64,000 nt of DNA, taken from positions 1 to 64,000 of the forward strand of contig JACRNB010000010.1 in the NCBI GenBank assembly GCA_016219425.1, given 5' to 3'. Shown piece by piece: positions 7,792 to 18,352 of the stretch. Each line of letters starts with the position of its first letter. Position 1 is the stretch's first letter. The notes under the pieces are model-generated. The model searched no databases. It was given only the letters and a program-made list of their open reading frames with translations, and was not told the origin of the DNA. The DNA is from Betaproteobacteria bacterium. GTDB lineage: Bacteria > Pseudomonadota > Gammaproteobacteria > Burkholderiales > Thiobacillaceae. The position numbers and the translations under genes were made by a program.

Positions 7792-8785
7792 CGAAGCCTT
7801 TCCCAAATCCCCCCTTTGGCGCAGCCCCGCCCTGTGGCTGGCGGGCGTCGCCCTGGTCGGCCTGCTCGCCCTGGCCTGGAACACGCATGACCGCCTGCGC
7901 GACCTGGAGACCCAGCTTGCGCGCCGCATCGGCGAGTTCGACGCCGCCAGCCGTGACGCCCGCGCCGCCGCCGCCGCCGCCAACACCGCGCTGGCGGATC
8001 TGAACCGCCGCCTGGCCTCCCTGGAGGCCCGCGCCCTGGAGACGCAGAACCAGCAATTGGCGCTCAACGCCATGTATCAGGATCTCGCGCGCAGCGCCGA
8101 CGAACGCGTGGTGGCGGACATCGAACAGACCCTGTTGCTGGCGCAGCAGCAGTTGCAACTGGCGGGCAACATCAAGGCCGCACTGATCGGCATGGACGCG
8201 GCGCATACCCGCCTGCGCCAGTTGAACAAACCCCAGTTCGCCGCCCTGGAAAAGGCCATCGCCCAGGATGCCGAACGCCTCAAGCTGCTGCCCGCCGCCG
8301 ACATCCCCGGCCTCAATGCACGGCTGGAGGGCCTGATCCTGGCGGTGGACAGCCTCAAGCCCGAATCCGAGGCCGAGGCCCCGCCGCCGCCCGCCGCCAC
8401 GCGCAAATCCGGCCCGGTGGACGCCCTGGCGCGGCTCACCCACGAGGCCTGGGGCGAGTTCAAGAGCCTGGTGCGCATCCGCCGCCTGGACCACCCGGAA
8501 CTGCCGCTGCTCACCCCCTCCCAGTCCTATTTCCTGAGTCAGAACCTCAAGTTGCGTCTGCTCTCGGCGCGGCTGTGCGCGCTGCAACGGGACGAGGTGG
8601 GGTTTCGCGCCGACCTGGGCGCGGCGCGGGAATGGGGCACGCGCTACTTCAACCGCCAGGACAAGGCCACCCAGGCCTTTCTCAACAGCCTGGAAGAACT
8701 GCGCCGCGCCCCCGTCGCGCAGCAGGACGCCCAGATCGGCGCCAGCCTGAAGGCCGTGCGCGCCAGCCGGGGCAGCCGCCAGTGA
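7784..8785 (+). CDS. hemX: HemX-like membrane protein
   Basis: A 333-residue protein with one N-terminal membrane helix (LWLAGVALVGLLALAWN), then a long coiled coil rich in Ala, Arg and Glu (about residues 40-110), then the HemX domain with LTHEAWGEFKSLVRIRRLD. HemX of this type (uroporphyrin-III C-methyltransferase-like in name only) has no known catalysis; it is co-transcribed with hemC-hemD in many proteobacteria. The start overlaps hemD by 8 bp and the end overlaps hemY by 4 bp. Confidence 0.88.
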   Translation: MPDEAFPKSPLWRSPALWLAGVALVGLLALAWNTHDRLRDLETQLARRIGEFDAASRDARAAAAAANTALADLNRRLASLEARALETQNQQLALNAMYQDLARSADERVVADIEQTLLLAQQQLQLAGNIKAALIGMDAAHTRLRQLNKPQFAALEKAIAQDAERLKLLPAADIPGLNARLEGLILAVDSLKPESEAEAPPPPAATRKSGPVDALARLTHEAWGEFKSLVRIRRLDHPELPLLTPSQSYFLSQNLKLRLLSARLCALQRDEVGFRADLGAAREWGTRYFNRQDKATQAFLNSLEELRRAPVAQQDAQIGASLKAVRASRGSRQ

Positions 8786-9180
8786 GGGCTTTGTTCTGGG
8801 TTCTGGCCCTGTTCGGCCTGGCCGTGGCGTTCACCCTGGCCGCGCGTCTGGATCAGGGCTACGTCATCGTGGTGTTCCCGCCCTGGCGCATGGAGGTCTC
8901 CTTCATGCTCGCCCTGGCCCTGCTGTGCGGCTTCATCGGCGCCGCCTACCTGCTCACCCGGCTGGCCCAGACCGCGTTGCGGCTGCCGGAGGACATGCGC
9001 GCCTGGCGTGCGCGCAAGCGCCGCGAGAAGGCCGACCACGCCCTGCTGGAGGCCCTGCGCGCGCATCTGGACGGCGATGACCGCAAGGCCCGACACCTGG
9101 CCGCCAAGGCCAGGGAGAGCATGGCCCCGGACCTGGCCGAACGCCTCAGCGCGCCGGAACAGCGTTCGCTGCCGCTGTAG
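8782..9180 (+). CDS. Short HemY-like membrane protein
   Basis: Starts with GTG at 8782 in the ATG-less overlap with hemX (GTGA) and ends at 9180, giving 132 residues. It has two membrane helices (ALFWVLALFGLAVAFTLAA and SFMLALALLCGFIGAAYLL) and the HemY_N-type charged helix (RAWRARKRREKADHALLEAL). Standard HemY proteins are about 400 residues with C-terminal TPR repeats, which are absent here. The reading frame stops cleanly and no TPR-coding sequence follows in any frame. It is a naturally reduced form or an old truncation. Confidence 0.78.
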   Translation: MRALFWVLALFGLAVAFTLAARLDQGYVIVVFPPWRMEVSFMLALALLCGFIGAAYLLTRLAQTALRLPEDMRAWRARKRREKADHALLEALRAHLDGDDRKARHLAAKARESMAPDLAERLSAPEQRSLPL

Positions 9181-9291
9181 GCGCGGGTCTGTGCGCGTTT
9201 TCGTGCCCATTTCCGTGCTCATTTCCGTGCGCTTGGGCTTGGGCAAGGCTCTCGCTCACAATGGCGTCCATTCCCGTTCCGGAGGTTCCCC

Positions 9292-10041
9292 ATGCTGGTG
9301 TTGTTTACCGATTACGGTTGGCACGATCCCTACGTCGGACAGGTGAAGGCGGTGCTGCACGAGACCGCCCCCGGTGTGCCGGTGGTGGACCTGCTGCATG
9401 CCGCGCCGGACTTCAACGCCCATGCCGGGGCGCATCTGCTGGACGCGCTCAGTCTCTCCTTCCCGCCCGGTGCGGTGTTCCTGTGCGTGGTGGACCCCGG
9501 CGTGGGCACGGCGCGGGATGCCGTGGTGGTGCAGTCGGACGGACGCTGGTTTGTGGGGCCGGATAACGGCCTGCTCTCACTGGTGGCGGCGCGGGGCGAG
9601 GGCACTCGGGTCTGGCGCATCACCTGGCGTCCCGAGGATCTGGCCGACACCTTCCACGGGCGCGACCTGTTCGCCCCCATCGCCGGGGAACTGGCGGCGG
9701 GGCGCTTTCCCGAGCAGGGGGTGGAGGAGATTCACGGCCTCCAGGTGGAATTCGACCCGGCGGACCTGGCCCGCATCCTCTACATCGACCACTACGGCAA
9801 CGCCTGGACCGGCCTGCGCGGCGGCTTGGCGGACCCGGAATCCGCGATGGTGGTGAAAAGCAGGGCGCTTACCTGGCGACGCACCTTCTCCGAGGCGGAA
9901 AAGGGCGAACTGTTCTGGTACGTCAACAGTTCCGGCCTGGTGGAGATCGCCGCCAACCGGGCCAATGCGGCGGAGTTGCTGGGGCTGAAGGTGGGCGATA
10001 CGGTGAGGCTGGCCGGATCGCCCGAAAATCGCCTGCACTAG
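9292..10041 (+). CDS. SAM hydroxide adenosyltransferase (DUF62 family)
   Basis: A 249-residue protein of the SAM chlorinase/fluorinase fold. It begins MLVLFTDYGWHDPYVGQVKA. It includes the conserved VVDPGVGTARDAVVVQ loop, the FVGPDNGLLSL block and FHGRDLFAPIAGEL, whose Arg-Asp-His set is typical of the hydroxide-using members rather than halogenases. The enzyme cleaves S-adenosylmethionine to adenosine and methionine; its physiological role is unclear. A GGAGG site lies just before the ATG. It stands alone. Confidence 0.9.
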   Translation: MLVLFTDYGWHDPYVGQVKAVLHETAPGVPVVDLLHAAPDFNAHAGAHLLDALSLSFPPGAVFLCVVDPGVGTARDAVVVQSDGRWFVGPDNGLLSLVAARGEGTRVWRITWRPEDLADTFHGRDLFAPIAGELAAGRFPEQGVEEIHGLQVEFDPADLARILYIDHYGNAWTGLRGGLADPESAMVVKSRALTWRRTFSEAEKGELFWYVNSSGLVEIAANRANAAELLGLKVGDTVRLAGSPENRLH

Positions 10042-10074
10042 CCGCCCCGCCGTAGGAGCGATACACCCTGGATC

Positions 10075-10150
10075 TGTAGGAGCCCGGCTGTGCCGGGCGA
10101 TACCGGGGCGCTGCACAGGAGCGAATCGCCCGGCACAGCCGGGCTCCTAC
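10075..10150. repeat. Facing palindromic repeats (GCCCGGCTGTGCCGGGC type)
   Basis: Two units, GTAGGAGCCCGGCTGTGCCG at 10075-10102 and its complement at 10125-10150, face each other across about 22 bp. A partial unit lies at 10050. They belong to the family seen at 5415-5524 and lie between two convergent genes. Confidence 0.78.
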
Positions 10151-10193
10151 GGGGGGTCGGACAAGTCCGGCATCGCGGCGGCGCAGGGAGCGT

Positions 10194-11597
10194 CTAGCGC
10201 TTGAGGTGTCCTACGAGTCCATAGTCAAAATCGAACACCTCGCCGTTGCGGCTGAAGACATAGCCGCGGCCCCACAGGTTGAGCTGGAAGGCTTCGGGCG
10301 TCTGCCCTTCATAGCTCCAGGTTCCGCGCGCGTTCGTGCCCTCGTTGAAGCCGGTCACGGTCCAGGACGGGGCGCGGTACACCACGCTGTAGGTCTCGCC
10401 GCCCTTGAGCGTGCCCATGGGGTCTTGCCCCTGGCCCAGCCAGCCCTGGTCGTTGAACTTGCCCGCGCTGGCGTCGAACACCACCTGGAAGGGGCGTCCG
10501 GAGCGGATGACGTCGATCCAGGTCTCTTCCACCCTGGGCGGTTGCGCGGCCTGCACCAGGATGCGCCGGCTGCGCGCGACATCGGCGTACCCGCCGCTGG
10601 GCCAGTTGAGGAACAGACGGAACTCGTAGCTGCCGGGGGCTGCGGGGGCCTTGAAGGTCATGCTGCCGCCGCCCTTGCCGCCCAGGTAATGCCATTCGCC
10701 GTACTGCTCGTTCTTGGCGTCGTCCTTGTACAGGCCGATCCAGTCCTGGGCCGCCGGGCGGGCAATGCCGGCATAGCGCAGGGTAATGGCGGCGCCGGGG
10801 GCGTAGGTTCCGCTGTCCGTCTCCAACGTCATGTTTTCGTGGGGAATGACGGGCGGGTCCACGACCACGGGCGGATCGCGCGGGCGGTCCTGGATGATGG
10901 GGGGGTCGGGCAGGCCCGGATCAGGGGTGACGGGCGGGGTAACCACCACCGGGGTCTCGCCGGGGATGTTCTTCAGGATCAGGTCCGGCCAGGTTGAGCC
11001 CCAGGTGGAGCCCTTGCGTTGCGGGCGATAGGGGTTGTTGGTGGATCGCTCCACGTCCTGGTCGCTGTCCGCCGGGGACTTCAGCATGATCTTGCTGCGC
11101 CCGGCGGCGTTGTTGAAGTTCACCACCAGGAACAGGTCGGTGTGTTCGCTCTTGGCGGAAATGGTGAAGTTGTGGCGCATGGCGTCGCAGGTGGCGGCCT
11201 CGTTCTTCTCGATTGGCCAGGGCTGCTGGAAGCGCAACGCGAAGCCCGGCAGCGTGCCGCTGGGGCCGGACAGCGCAAAGGTGTAGTCCGACACCGGGTT
11301 TGCGCCGGCGACATAGGGCCACACCTCCTTGCCGGCGATGGCCGGGTTGCAGTCGAGGAGGGTGTAGCGCTGGCCCTTTTCCACCCGGAAGCGGTAGACC
11401 TGCTGATAGGGGGAGTGGCTGGAGAAGTGGAAGTCGCGGAACCGTTTGGGGGCCGAGGCCTTGTCCACGGGGGTGGCGGGCGCTTTCAGCTCCACCATGG
11501 TGTTGAGGGGCAGATAGGCCGGTTGGGGCCAGTTGTGCGCCCAGGCCGTGGCGCTGAACGCCAGGGCCAGGGCGGGAATCAAACGTAGTGCGCGCAT
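10194..11597 (-). CDS. Secreted protein with Ig-like domain, unknown role
   Basis: A 467-residue exported protein; signal peptide MRALRLIPALALAFSATAWA ends before HNWPQPAYLP. The N-terminal half (to about 225) matches no family that I recognise. A proline-rich linker full of PPVV/DPP repeats (about 228-262) joins it to an Ig-like domain with AITLRYAGIARPAAQDWIGL and LFLNWPSGGYADVARS, a module common in secreted bacterial hydrolases. A C-terminal domain of about 100 residues holds FQLNLWGRGYVFSRNGEVFD. It is probably periplasmic or extracellular. No catalytic motif was identified. ATG 11597 was chosen over 11609 because the signal peptide starts there. Confidence 0.75.
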   Translation of the reverse strand: MRALRLIPALALAFSATAWAHNWPQPAYLPLNTMVELKAPATPVDKASAPKRFRDFHFSSHSPYQQVYRFRVEKGQRYTLLDCNPAIAGKEVWPYVAGANPVSDYTFALSGPSGTLPGFALRFQQPWPIEKNEAATCDAMRHNFTISAKSEHTDLFLVVNFNNAAGRSKIMLKSPADSDQDVERSTNNPYRPQRKGSTWGSTWPDLILKNIPGETPVVVTPPVTPDPGLPDPPIIQDRPRDPPVVVDPPVIPHENMTLETDSGTYAPGAAITLRYAGIARPAAQDWIGLYKDDAKNEQYGEWHYLGGKGGGSMTFKAPAAPGSYEFRLFLNWPSGGYADVARSRRILVQAAQPPRVEETWIDVIRSGRPFQVVFDASAGKFNDQGWLGQGQDPMGTLKGGETYSVVYRAPSWTVTGFNEGTNARGTWSYEGQTPEAFQLNLWGRGYVFSRNGEVFDFDYGLVGHLKR

Positions 11598-11651
11598 GGT
11601 TTCCTCCACAGAAAAAAGACCGCTGCATCCACTATAGGCGCAGCCGGTCGC

Positions 11652-14600
11652 CTACGACGGCGTCGGCGCTTTCCGCGTGCGCCGGCCCATGAACACCCGG
11701 TACAGCAGCGGGATCACGAACAGGGTCAGCGCGGTGGAGATGGCGAGCCCCCAGACGATGGCGCTCGCCACCGGCCCCCAGACCAGCGACTTGCCGCCCA
11801 GCCCCAGGGCCAGCGAGAGCAGGCCGCCGATGGTGGTGCTGGTGGTGATGAGGATGGGAACCACGCGCCGCCGCGCCGCGTACACGGCGGCATGCAGCAC
11901 GCTCATGCCGGCGTGGCGGCGCTCGTTGGCGGCGTCGATCAGGACGATGGCGGAGTTGACCGCGATGCCGGTCAGGGCGATGACGCCGTACAGGCTGTAG
12001 AGCGAGAGCGCATTGCCCGAGAGCACCAGCCCCGCCACCACGCCGGTGAAGGCCATGGGCACGGTGACCAGGATCATCATGGGCTGCCAGTAGCTGCGGA
12101 ATTGCGCCGCCAGGATCAGGTAGATCAGGCCCAGTCCCAGCAGGAACAGGGCGGGCATGGCGTCCAGGCTTTCCTGGATGTCGTCCAGCTCGCCGGAGAA
12201 GTCGATGGCCACGCCGGGGTGGCGCGCCGCCTGTTTTTCCCACGCCGCCCGGATGCGGGCGTTGGCCTCCAGGGTGTCCATCCGCGACTTGTCCAGGTCC
12301 GCCTCCACCGTGATGGCGCGGCGCAGGTCGTAGCGTTTGAGCACGCCCTTGGCCACGCGCGCCTCGGCATGCACCAGGGAGGCGAGAGGGGTGCTGCCGC
12401 CGCCGGGCAGGGCGATGGCGTCATCCAGGGCGGCGCGGATGTCGTCCAGGCGGCGTTGCGGCCCGCGCACCCGCACCTCGATCTTCTCGCCGCCCTCGCG
12501 CGCCAGGGCGACCACCTCGCCGTCGGTGTGCAGGCGCACCAGACGCGCCACCAGCGCCGGGTCCAGCCCGGCGGCGCGCACCGCGTCGGCGTCCACGCGC
12601 AGGACGTACTCGTGCCGCCCCGGCAGGTCGTCATCCGCCACATCGCGGGCGCCGGGCAGGGCGGCGATGATCGTTGCGAGGTCGTCGGCGGCGCGCCGCA
12701 GTTGCGGGTAGTCGTCGCCGCGCAGCCGCACCTTGATCGGCTTCTGCGCCGGCGGCCCGCCGGAGAGCAGGGTGAAGCCGATGCGACCGCCCAACTTCAT
12801 GGCCTCCACCTCCTTGCGCATGGCCGCCACGATCTCGTCCGTGCTGCGCCCGTCCCCCGCGCGCGGTTGCAGCGACACCGCCACCTGGCCGTAGGCGTCG
12901 CCGTAGAGCGGTTCGGTCTCGGTGAACTTGAGGCCGGCGTAGCTCGCCGCCTCGCGCAGTTCCTCCGGCCTCACCCGCGCCCGCACCGCCGTCTCCACCT
13001 GCTGGATGCGGTTCAGGGTCACCTCCAGCGCGGTATCCGGCGGCATGTCCAGGCTCACATAGAACAGGCGCAGAGGGTCGGCGGCGAAGAAGTTGGTCTT
13101 CACCAGCCCCCCCGCCACGGCGGCGATGGCCAGGGCGAAGGCGAGGAACAGGCCCAGGCCCGTCGCCCAGGCATGGCGCAGGGTGAAGAGCAGAAATCGG
13201 GCGTATTTCACGCGCAGGGTGTGGGTGAAACGGGTGCGCCAGCCATGCAGGCGGCTGGGTTTCGTGAAATCCATGCGCAGGGAGACCACATGCGCGGGCA
13301 GCATCCAGAACGCCTCCACCAGGCTGATGAGCAGGGCCAGGGTCACCACCAGCGGCACCACAAACATGAACTTGCCGACGATGCCCGGGAGCAGCATCAG
13401 CGGCAGGAACGCCGCCAGGGTGGTGAGCACCGAAGAGAGCACCGGCAGGCCCACGCTGGTGATGGCCGCCACCGCCGCCTCCAGCGCCGCCGCGCCCCGC
13501 GCCATGCGGAAGTAGATGTCTTCCAGGATCACCACGGCGTCGTCCACCAGCATGCCCAGGGCGATGATCACGCCCAGCAGCACGGTGATGTTGAGGGTGA
13601 AGCCCAGGCTGTGCAGCGCCCAGAAGGCCCCGGCCAGGGAGAACGGCACGCCCAGGCTGATCAGCGCCGCCATGCGGCTGCCCAGGAACAGCCAGGACAG
13701 CAGGAACACCAGCGCCAGGCCTTGCAGGGCGTTTTGCTGCATCACCGAGATGGATTGCCGCGTCGGCACGGTCTGGTCGTCCAGCAGGGCGAGGGCGAGG
13801 CCCGCGCCTTGCAACGTCGTCCGGTTCTGTGCGGCGATGTAGGCGTTGACGCGCTCCACCAGTTCCACGGTGTTGACGCGGGATTTCTTGGTCACCGCCA
13901 GCAGCACGGCGGGCTGCTCCCGGCTGGAGACCAGGGTGGCGGGCTTCTCGCGCGCACGGGAGACCTCGGCCACGTCGTTCAGGGGCAGGTGCAGGCCCCT
14001 GGCCTGGCCTCCCGCGCCAAACACCGTCAGGCGCGCCAGATGGTCCGGCGTGACCTCCTGGCCGAACACCCGCAGCAGCCATTCGCTGTCGCCCACGCGG
14101 GCGCGTCCGGCAGGGGTGTCCTGAAACCAGGAACGCACCGAATTCGCCACATCGGCGGCGGTGAGGCCGCGCGCCGCCACCGCCTCGGGCTTGAGGGTGA
14201 CGCGCAGTTCCGGGTCCGACAGGCCGGTGGGGAACACCGAGTCCACCCCCGCCATGCGTTCCAGGTCGGTCTTGATGCGCCGCGCCGCCGCGCGCAGGGT
14301 CTCGTCATGGGCGCGGCCCCTGAGCATGACCATGGCGGTGGGGAAGCCGTTGTTGGTGGTGATCTCCAGCACCTTCGGGTCGTCCACCTCGGGCGGCAGG
14401 TCGCGCTCGGCGGCGGCCTGCACCTCGCGCCGCAGGTCGGTGACGCGCTTGTCGAAGGCGGCGGGAGGGATGTCGCGGAAGCGCACCAGCAGGCTGGCGA
14501 CGCTCTCGCGGCTGATGCTGGAGATGAAACGGATGTCGCCGATCCGGGCCACCGCCTCTTCCAGCGGCTGCGTCACCTTCTTCTCCACATCCTCCGCCCC

Positions 14601-14762
14601 CGCGCCGGGCAGCACGGCGGTGACGATGAGCCAGTTGAAGTTGATCTCCGGGTCTTGCTCGCGCGGCATGGCCTGATACGACAGAAAGCCCATGCCCAAC
14701 ACCACCGCGAAGGCGATGTTGGCAAGCGGGTGATTGCGGAGCAGGGTGGTGAAGAAGTTCAT
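11652..14762 (-). CDS. RND efflux permease (AcrB/HAE1 family)
   Basis: A 1036-residue inner-membrane pump protomer, full length for the family. It has an N-terminal helix (NIAFAVVLGMGFLSYQAM), the REQDPEINFNWLIV porter start, and helix IV with the proton-relay pair in LGMLVDDAVVILEDIYF. The second half ends with the LTGIAVNSAIVLID helix. Partner is the adaptor gene upstream on the same strand (72-bp gap). No outer-membrane factor gene is adjacent, so a TolC-like channel must come from elsewhere. Substrate unknown; the PREQDPEI opening is shared by a poorly studied RND branch. Confidence 0.93.
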   Translation of the reverse strand: MNFFTTLLRNHPLANIAFAVVLGMGFLSYQAMPREQDPEINFNWLIVTAVLPGAGAEDVEKKVTQPLEEAVARIGDIRFISSISRESVASLLVRFRDIPPAAFDKRVTDLRREVQAAAERDLPPEVDDPKVLEITTNNGFPTAMVMLRGRAHDETLRAAARRIKTDLERMAGVDSVFPTGLSDPELRVTLKPEAVAARGLTAADVANSVRSWFQDTPAGRARVGDSEWLLRVFGQEVTPDHLARLTVFGAGGQARGLHLPLNDVAEVSRAREKPATLVSSREQPAVLLAVTKKSRVNTVELVERVNAYIAAQNRTTLQGAGLALALLDDQTVPTRQSISVMQQNALQGLALVFLLSWLFLGSRMAALISLGVPFSLAGAFWALHSLGFTLNITVLLGVIIALGMLVDDAVVILEDIYFRMARGAAALEAAVAAITSVGLPVLSSVLTTLAAFLPLMLLPGIVGKFMFVVPLVVTLALLISLVEAFWMLPAHVVSLRMDFTKPSRLHGWRTRFTHTLRVKYARFLLFTLRHAWATGLGLFLAFALAIAAVAGGLVKTNFFAADPLRLFYVSLDMPPDTALEVTLNRIQQVETAVRARVRPEELREAASYAGLKFTETEPLYGDAYGQVAVSLQPRAGDGRSTDEIVAAMRKEVEAMKLGGRIGFTLLSGGPPAQKPIKVRLRGDDYPQLRRAADDLATIIAALPGARDVADDDLPGRHEYVLRVDADAVRAAGLDPALVARLVRLHTDGEVVALAREGGEKIEVRVRGPQRRLDDIRAALDDAIALPGGGSTPLASLVHAEARVAKGVLKRYDLRRAITVEADLDKSRMDTLEANARIRAAWEKQAARHPGVAIDFSGELDDIQESLDAMPALFLLGLGLIYLILAAQFRSYWQPMMILVTVPMAFTGVVAGLVLSGNALSLYSLYGVIALTGIAVNSAIVLIDAANERRHAGMSVLHAAVYAARRRVVPILITTSTTIGGLLSLALGLGGKSLVWGPVASAIVWGLAISTALTLFVIPLLYRVFMGRRTRKAPTPS

Positions 14763-14769
14763 TCAGGGT

Positions 14770-14827
14770 GCGCAGGCGTCCTCGCCCGCTCCTTGGTTGG
14801 TCCACCGGCAGGCGAGGGCGCCTGCGC
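14770..14827. repeat. Inverted repeat between RND adaptor and permease genes
   Basis: Arms GCGCAGGCGTCCTCGCC (14770-14786) and GGCGAGGGCGCCTGCGC (14811-14827) pair with one mismatch across 24 bp. It fills the adaptor-permease gap. It could attenuate permease expression relative to the adaptor, or be another mobile palindromic repeat. Confidence 0.65.
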
Positions 14828-14834
14828 TATGAAA

Positions 14835-15791
14835 TCAGCGGATCTCCCCCGCCCCGCCCACCACGATCTGGCTTTCCAGCTTCAACCCGGAGGCCAGGGC
14901 CGGACGCCCCTCTTCCGCCGTCGGCAGGGGGTGGAAGCGCGCCGTCTTGCCCTCCGCCACGAATACCCCCAGGCGGTTGTTGCGGCGCATCACCAGGTCC
15001 GCAGGCACATGCGCCTCGTTGGTGTTCCACTCGATCTTGCCGCTGGCGCCGGAGGCGGCGGGCTTGGCAGTAAAGCGCAGACGCGCCTCGGCCAGACGCG
15101 TGGCCTTGTCCACGGCGGGGGAAACGCGGATCAGACGCAGGGGGTAATCCGCCTCCGGCCCGGCAAAGCGCACCGCCCGCGCCGCATTGAGGCTGCGTAC
15201 ATCCGCCTCGCGCACCTCCGCCTTCACCTCGATGCTGGCCCTGTCCAGCAGACTCACCAAAGGCGTGCCCGGCGCGGCCAGTTCCCCCGCTTGCGCCAAA
15301 CGCGCCACCACCACGGCAGCGAAGGGGGCGCTCACCACGCACTTGCTCTGGTTGAACTGGGCCGTCTTCAACGCCGCCGTGTTCACGCCCACGTTGGCCT
15401 TGGCCACATCCAGCTCTGCGGCGCGGGTATCCAGCGATTCCCGCGAGACGAATTTCTCGTTCGCCAGTTTGTTGGCGCGCTCGAATTGCACCGTCGCCAG
15501 CCGCGCCTGGGCCTCCGCCGCCGCCAGCGCCGCCTTGGCGCGTTCCGCCGCCAGATCGCTGTCGCGGCAATCCAGCCTGGCAATGAGCGCGCCCTTGGCA
15601 ATGACCTGCCCCGGCTCGGGTGCAAGTTGCTCGATGCGCGCACTGATCTCGGCGGCGACCTTGCTCTCGTTCAGGCTCACCACCTGGGCCTGGGCAGTGC
15701 GCTCGGGATAGACGGCAAGCTCGGATAAAGGCTTGGCCTCCCAGGCGTGGGCGGGGAGGGCGAGGAACAGTAGAGGGAAGATGGATTTCAT
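14835..15791 (-). CDS. RND efflux periplasmic adaptor (membrane fusion protein)
   Basis: A 318-residue protein from ATG 15791 with a short signal peptide (MKSIFPLLFLALPAHAWEA). The barrel-sandwich hybrid domain has AAEISARIEQLAPEPGQVIA followed by KGALIARLD. An alpha-hairpin of coiled coil runs through ERAKAALAAAEAQARLATVQ and beyond, then the returning lipoyl half (VSAPFAAVVVARLAQAGELA). No lipobox is seen. It should bridge the permease encoded next to an outer-membrane channel. The frame is open far upstream (to 16040), but that part is a non-coding groEL relic, so the signal peptide marks the start. Confidence 0.88.
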   Translation of the reverse strand: MKSIFPLLFLALPAHAWEAKPLSELAVYPERTAQAQVVSLNESKVAAEISARIEQLAPEPGQVIAKGALIARLDCRDSDLAAERAKAALAAAEAQARLATVQFERANKLANEKFVSRESLDTRAAELDVAKANVGVNTAALKTAQFNQSKCVVSAPFAAVVVARLAQAGELAAPGTPLVSLLDRASIEVKAEVREADVRSLNAARAVRFAGPEADYPLRLIRVSPAVDKATRLAEARLRFTAKPAASGASGKIEWNTNEAHVPADLVMRRNNRLGVFVAEGKTARFHPLPTAEEGRPALASGLKLESQIVVGGAGEIR

Positions 15792-15923
15792 GGTGGGGTT
15801 CGGGACTGGCAGCGCAGGGCAGGAGTTCCCGCGAGCATAGCGGTTGGAGAGGGGCGCAACTATCGCATGGAGCAAAGACGGGGAGCGCGCGAGCCTGAGC
15901 AGACCGTCGGCGTGCGGGGGGGG

Positions 15924-15980
15924 AAGGGTGGTCAGGGCTTTGCCCTCGACATCCTCGGCAGTAAACGGCAGAGACTTGCC
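15924..15980 (-). pseudogene. groEL relic, about 19 codons
   Basis: The minus strand encodes GKSLPFTAEDVEGKALTTL. The intact GroEL in this window has [19 protein letters not shown] at the equivalent place (13 of 19 identical). Nucleotide similarity is also plain. Flanks decay quickly on both sides. It lies about 300 bp from the 3' end of groEL and in the same orientation, so it looks like the last trace of a second groEL copy. Confidence 0.6.
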
Positions 15981-16100
15981 ATTCATTGCCGTGGGAGCCA
16001 TTTCTTGCACATCCACACCCCCCGTGCCCACCCAATGCATGAACCTGGAAAACGCAGTTGACGGATAAATTCATGACGGTTTAATGCGTTGCGAGTTGTC

Positions 16101-16160
16101 TGTAGGTGCGAATTCATTCGCACAGAAGTCATTGATTGTGCGAATGAATTCGCACCTACA
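16101..16160. repeat. Perfect 24-bp inverted repeat
   Basis: Arms TGTAGGTGCGAATTCATTCG... (16101-16124) and its exact complement (16137-16160) are separated by 12 bp. This is a large hairpin of the 'GTAGGTGCGAATTCATTCGC' intergenic palindrome kind. No gene is seen in 15981-16210 apart from the groEL relic at its edge. Confidence 0.8.
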
Positions 16161-16210
16161 AGCATTTCAACCGCGGTTTCCAGGATGAATTACAGAACTG
16201 GATCTGTAAT

Positions 16211-16238
16211 GAAAAACCCCGCCAAAGCGGGGTTTTTC
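16211..16238 (-). terminator. Rho-independent terminator after groEL
   Basis: A hairpin AAACCCCGC-CAAA-GCGGGGTTT with flanking A and T runs lies about 50 bp beyond the groEL stop. Confidence 0.85.
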
Positions 16239-16286
16239 ATTGCAGCAGGGTGAACCGGGGCGTGAGCCCCGGTCGGAAGGCCGGAC

Positions 16287-17942
<1,656 letters not shown>

Positions 17943-17981
17943 TTATTTCTCCAGAAAAGGTTGGGACAGGGTGCGCGGGAG

Positions 17982-18272
17982 TTACTGCTCGACCACGCCC
18001 ATGATGTCTTCCTCGCGCATCACGAGGAGTTCGTTGCCATCGACCTTGACGGTCTGGCCGGCGTACTTGCCGAACAGGACGCGGTCGCCCACTTTCACGG
18101 CCATGGGGATGACGGCGCCCTTGTCGTCGCGCTTGCCGTTGCCCACGGCGATCACTTCGCCTTGATCGGGCTTTTCGGCGGCGGTGTCGGGGATGACGAT
18201 GCCGGAAGCGGTCTTGCGCTCTTCTTCCATGCGCTTGACGATTACGCGGTCATGCAGGGGACGGATTTTCAT
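17982..18272 (-). CDS. groES: Co-chaperonin GroES (10 kDa)
   Basis: A 96-residue protein starting [20 protein letters not shown]. The mobile loop [15 protein letters not shown] binds GroEL. It caps the GroEL ring in the ATP-bound state. It is the first gene of the groESL operon; an AGGA-type ribosome site precedes the ATG. Confidence 0.98.
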   Translation of the reverse strand: MKIRPLHDRVIVKRMEEERKTASGIVIPDTAAEKPDQGEVIAVGNGKRDDKGAVIPMAVKVGDRVLFGKYAGQTVKVDGNELLVMREEDIMGVVEQ

Positions 18273-18322
18273 TGCGTTCCTCCAGAGGGAATCCGATTAA
18301 AAACAGGGGTTCTTCAGCGCGA

Positions 18323-18349
18323 TTAGCACTCATCGCTGGCGAGTGCTAA
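18323..18349 (-). promoter_or_regulatory. CIRCE operator (HrcA site)
   Basis: TTAGCACTC-N9-GAGTGCTAA is a perfect match to the CIRCE consensus. It lies 51 bp upstream of the groES start and would bind the HrcA heat-shock repressor. No hrcA gene is in the window. Confidence 0.96.
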
Positions 18350-18352
18350 TGG

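Noticed and set aside
11892..15728. A 1278-codon open frame on the plus strand
   Set aside because: It is exactly antisense to the RND permease and adaptor and is His/Gln/Arg-rich, as expected for the reverse frame of GC-rich coding DNA. It has no family signature.
14835..16040. A longer RND adaptor starting at 16040
   Set aside because: The extension lacks a signal peptide at its start, includes a groEL relic, and the canonical signal peptide begins at 15791.
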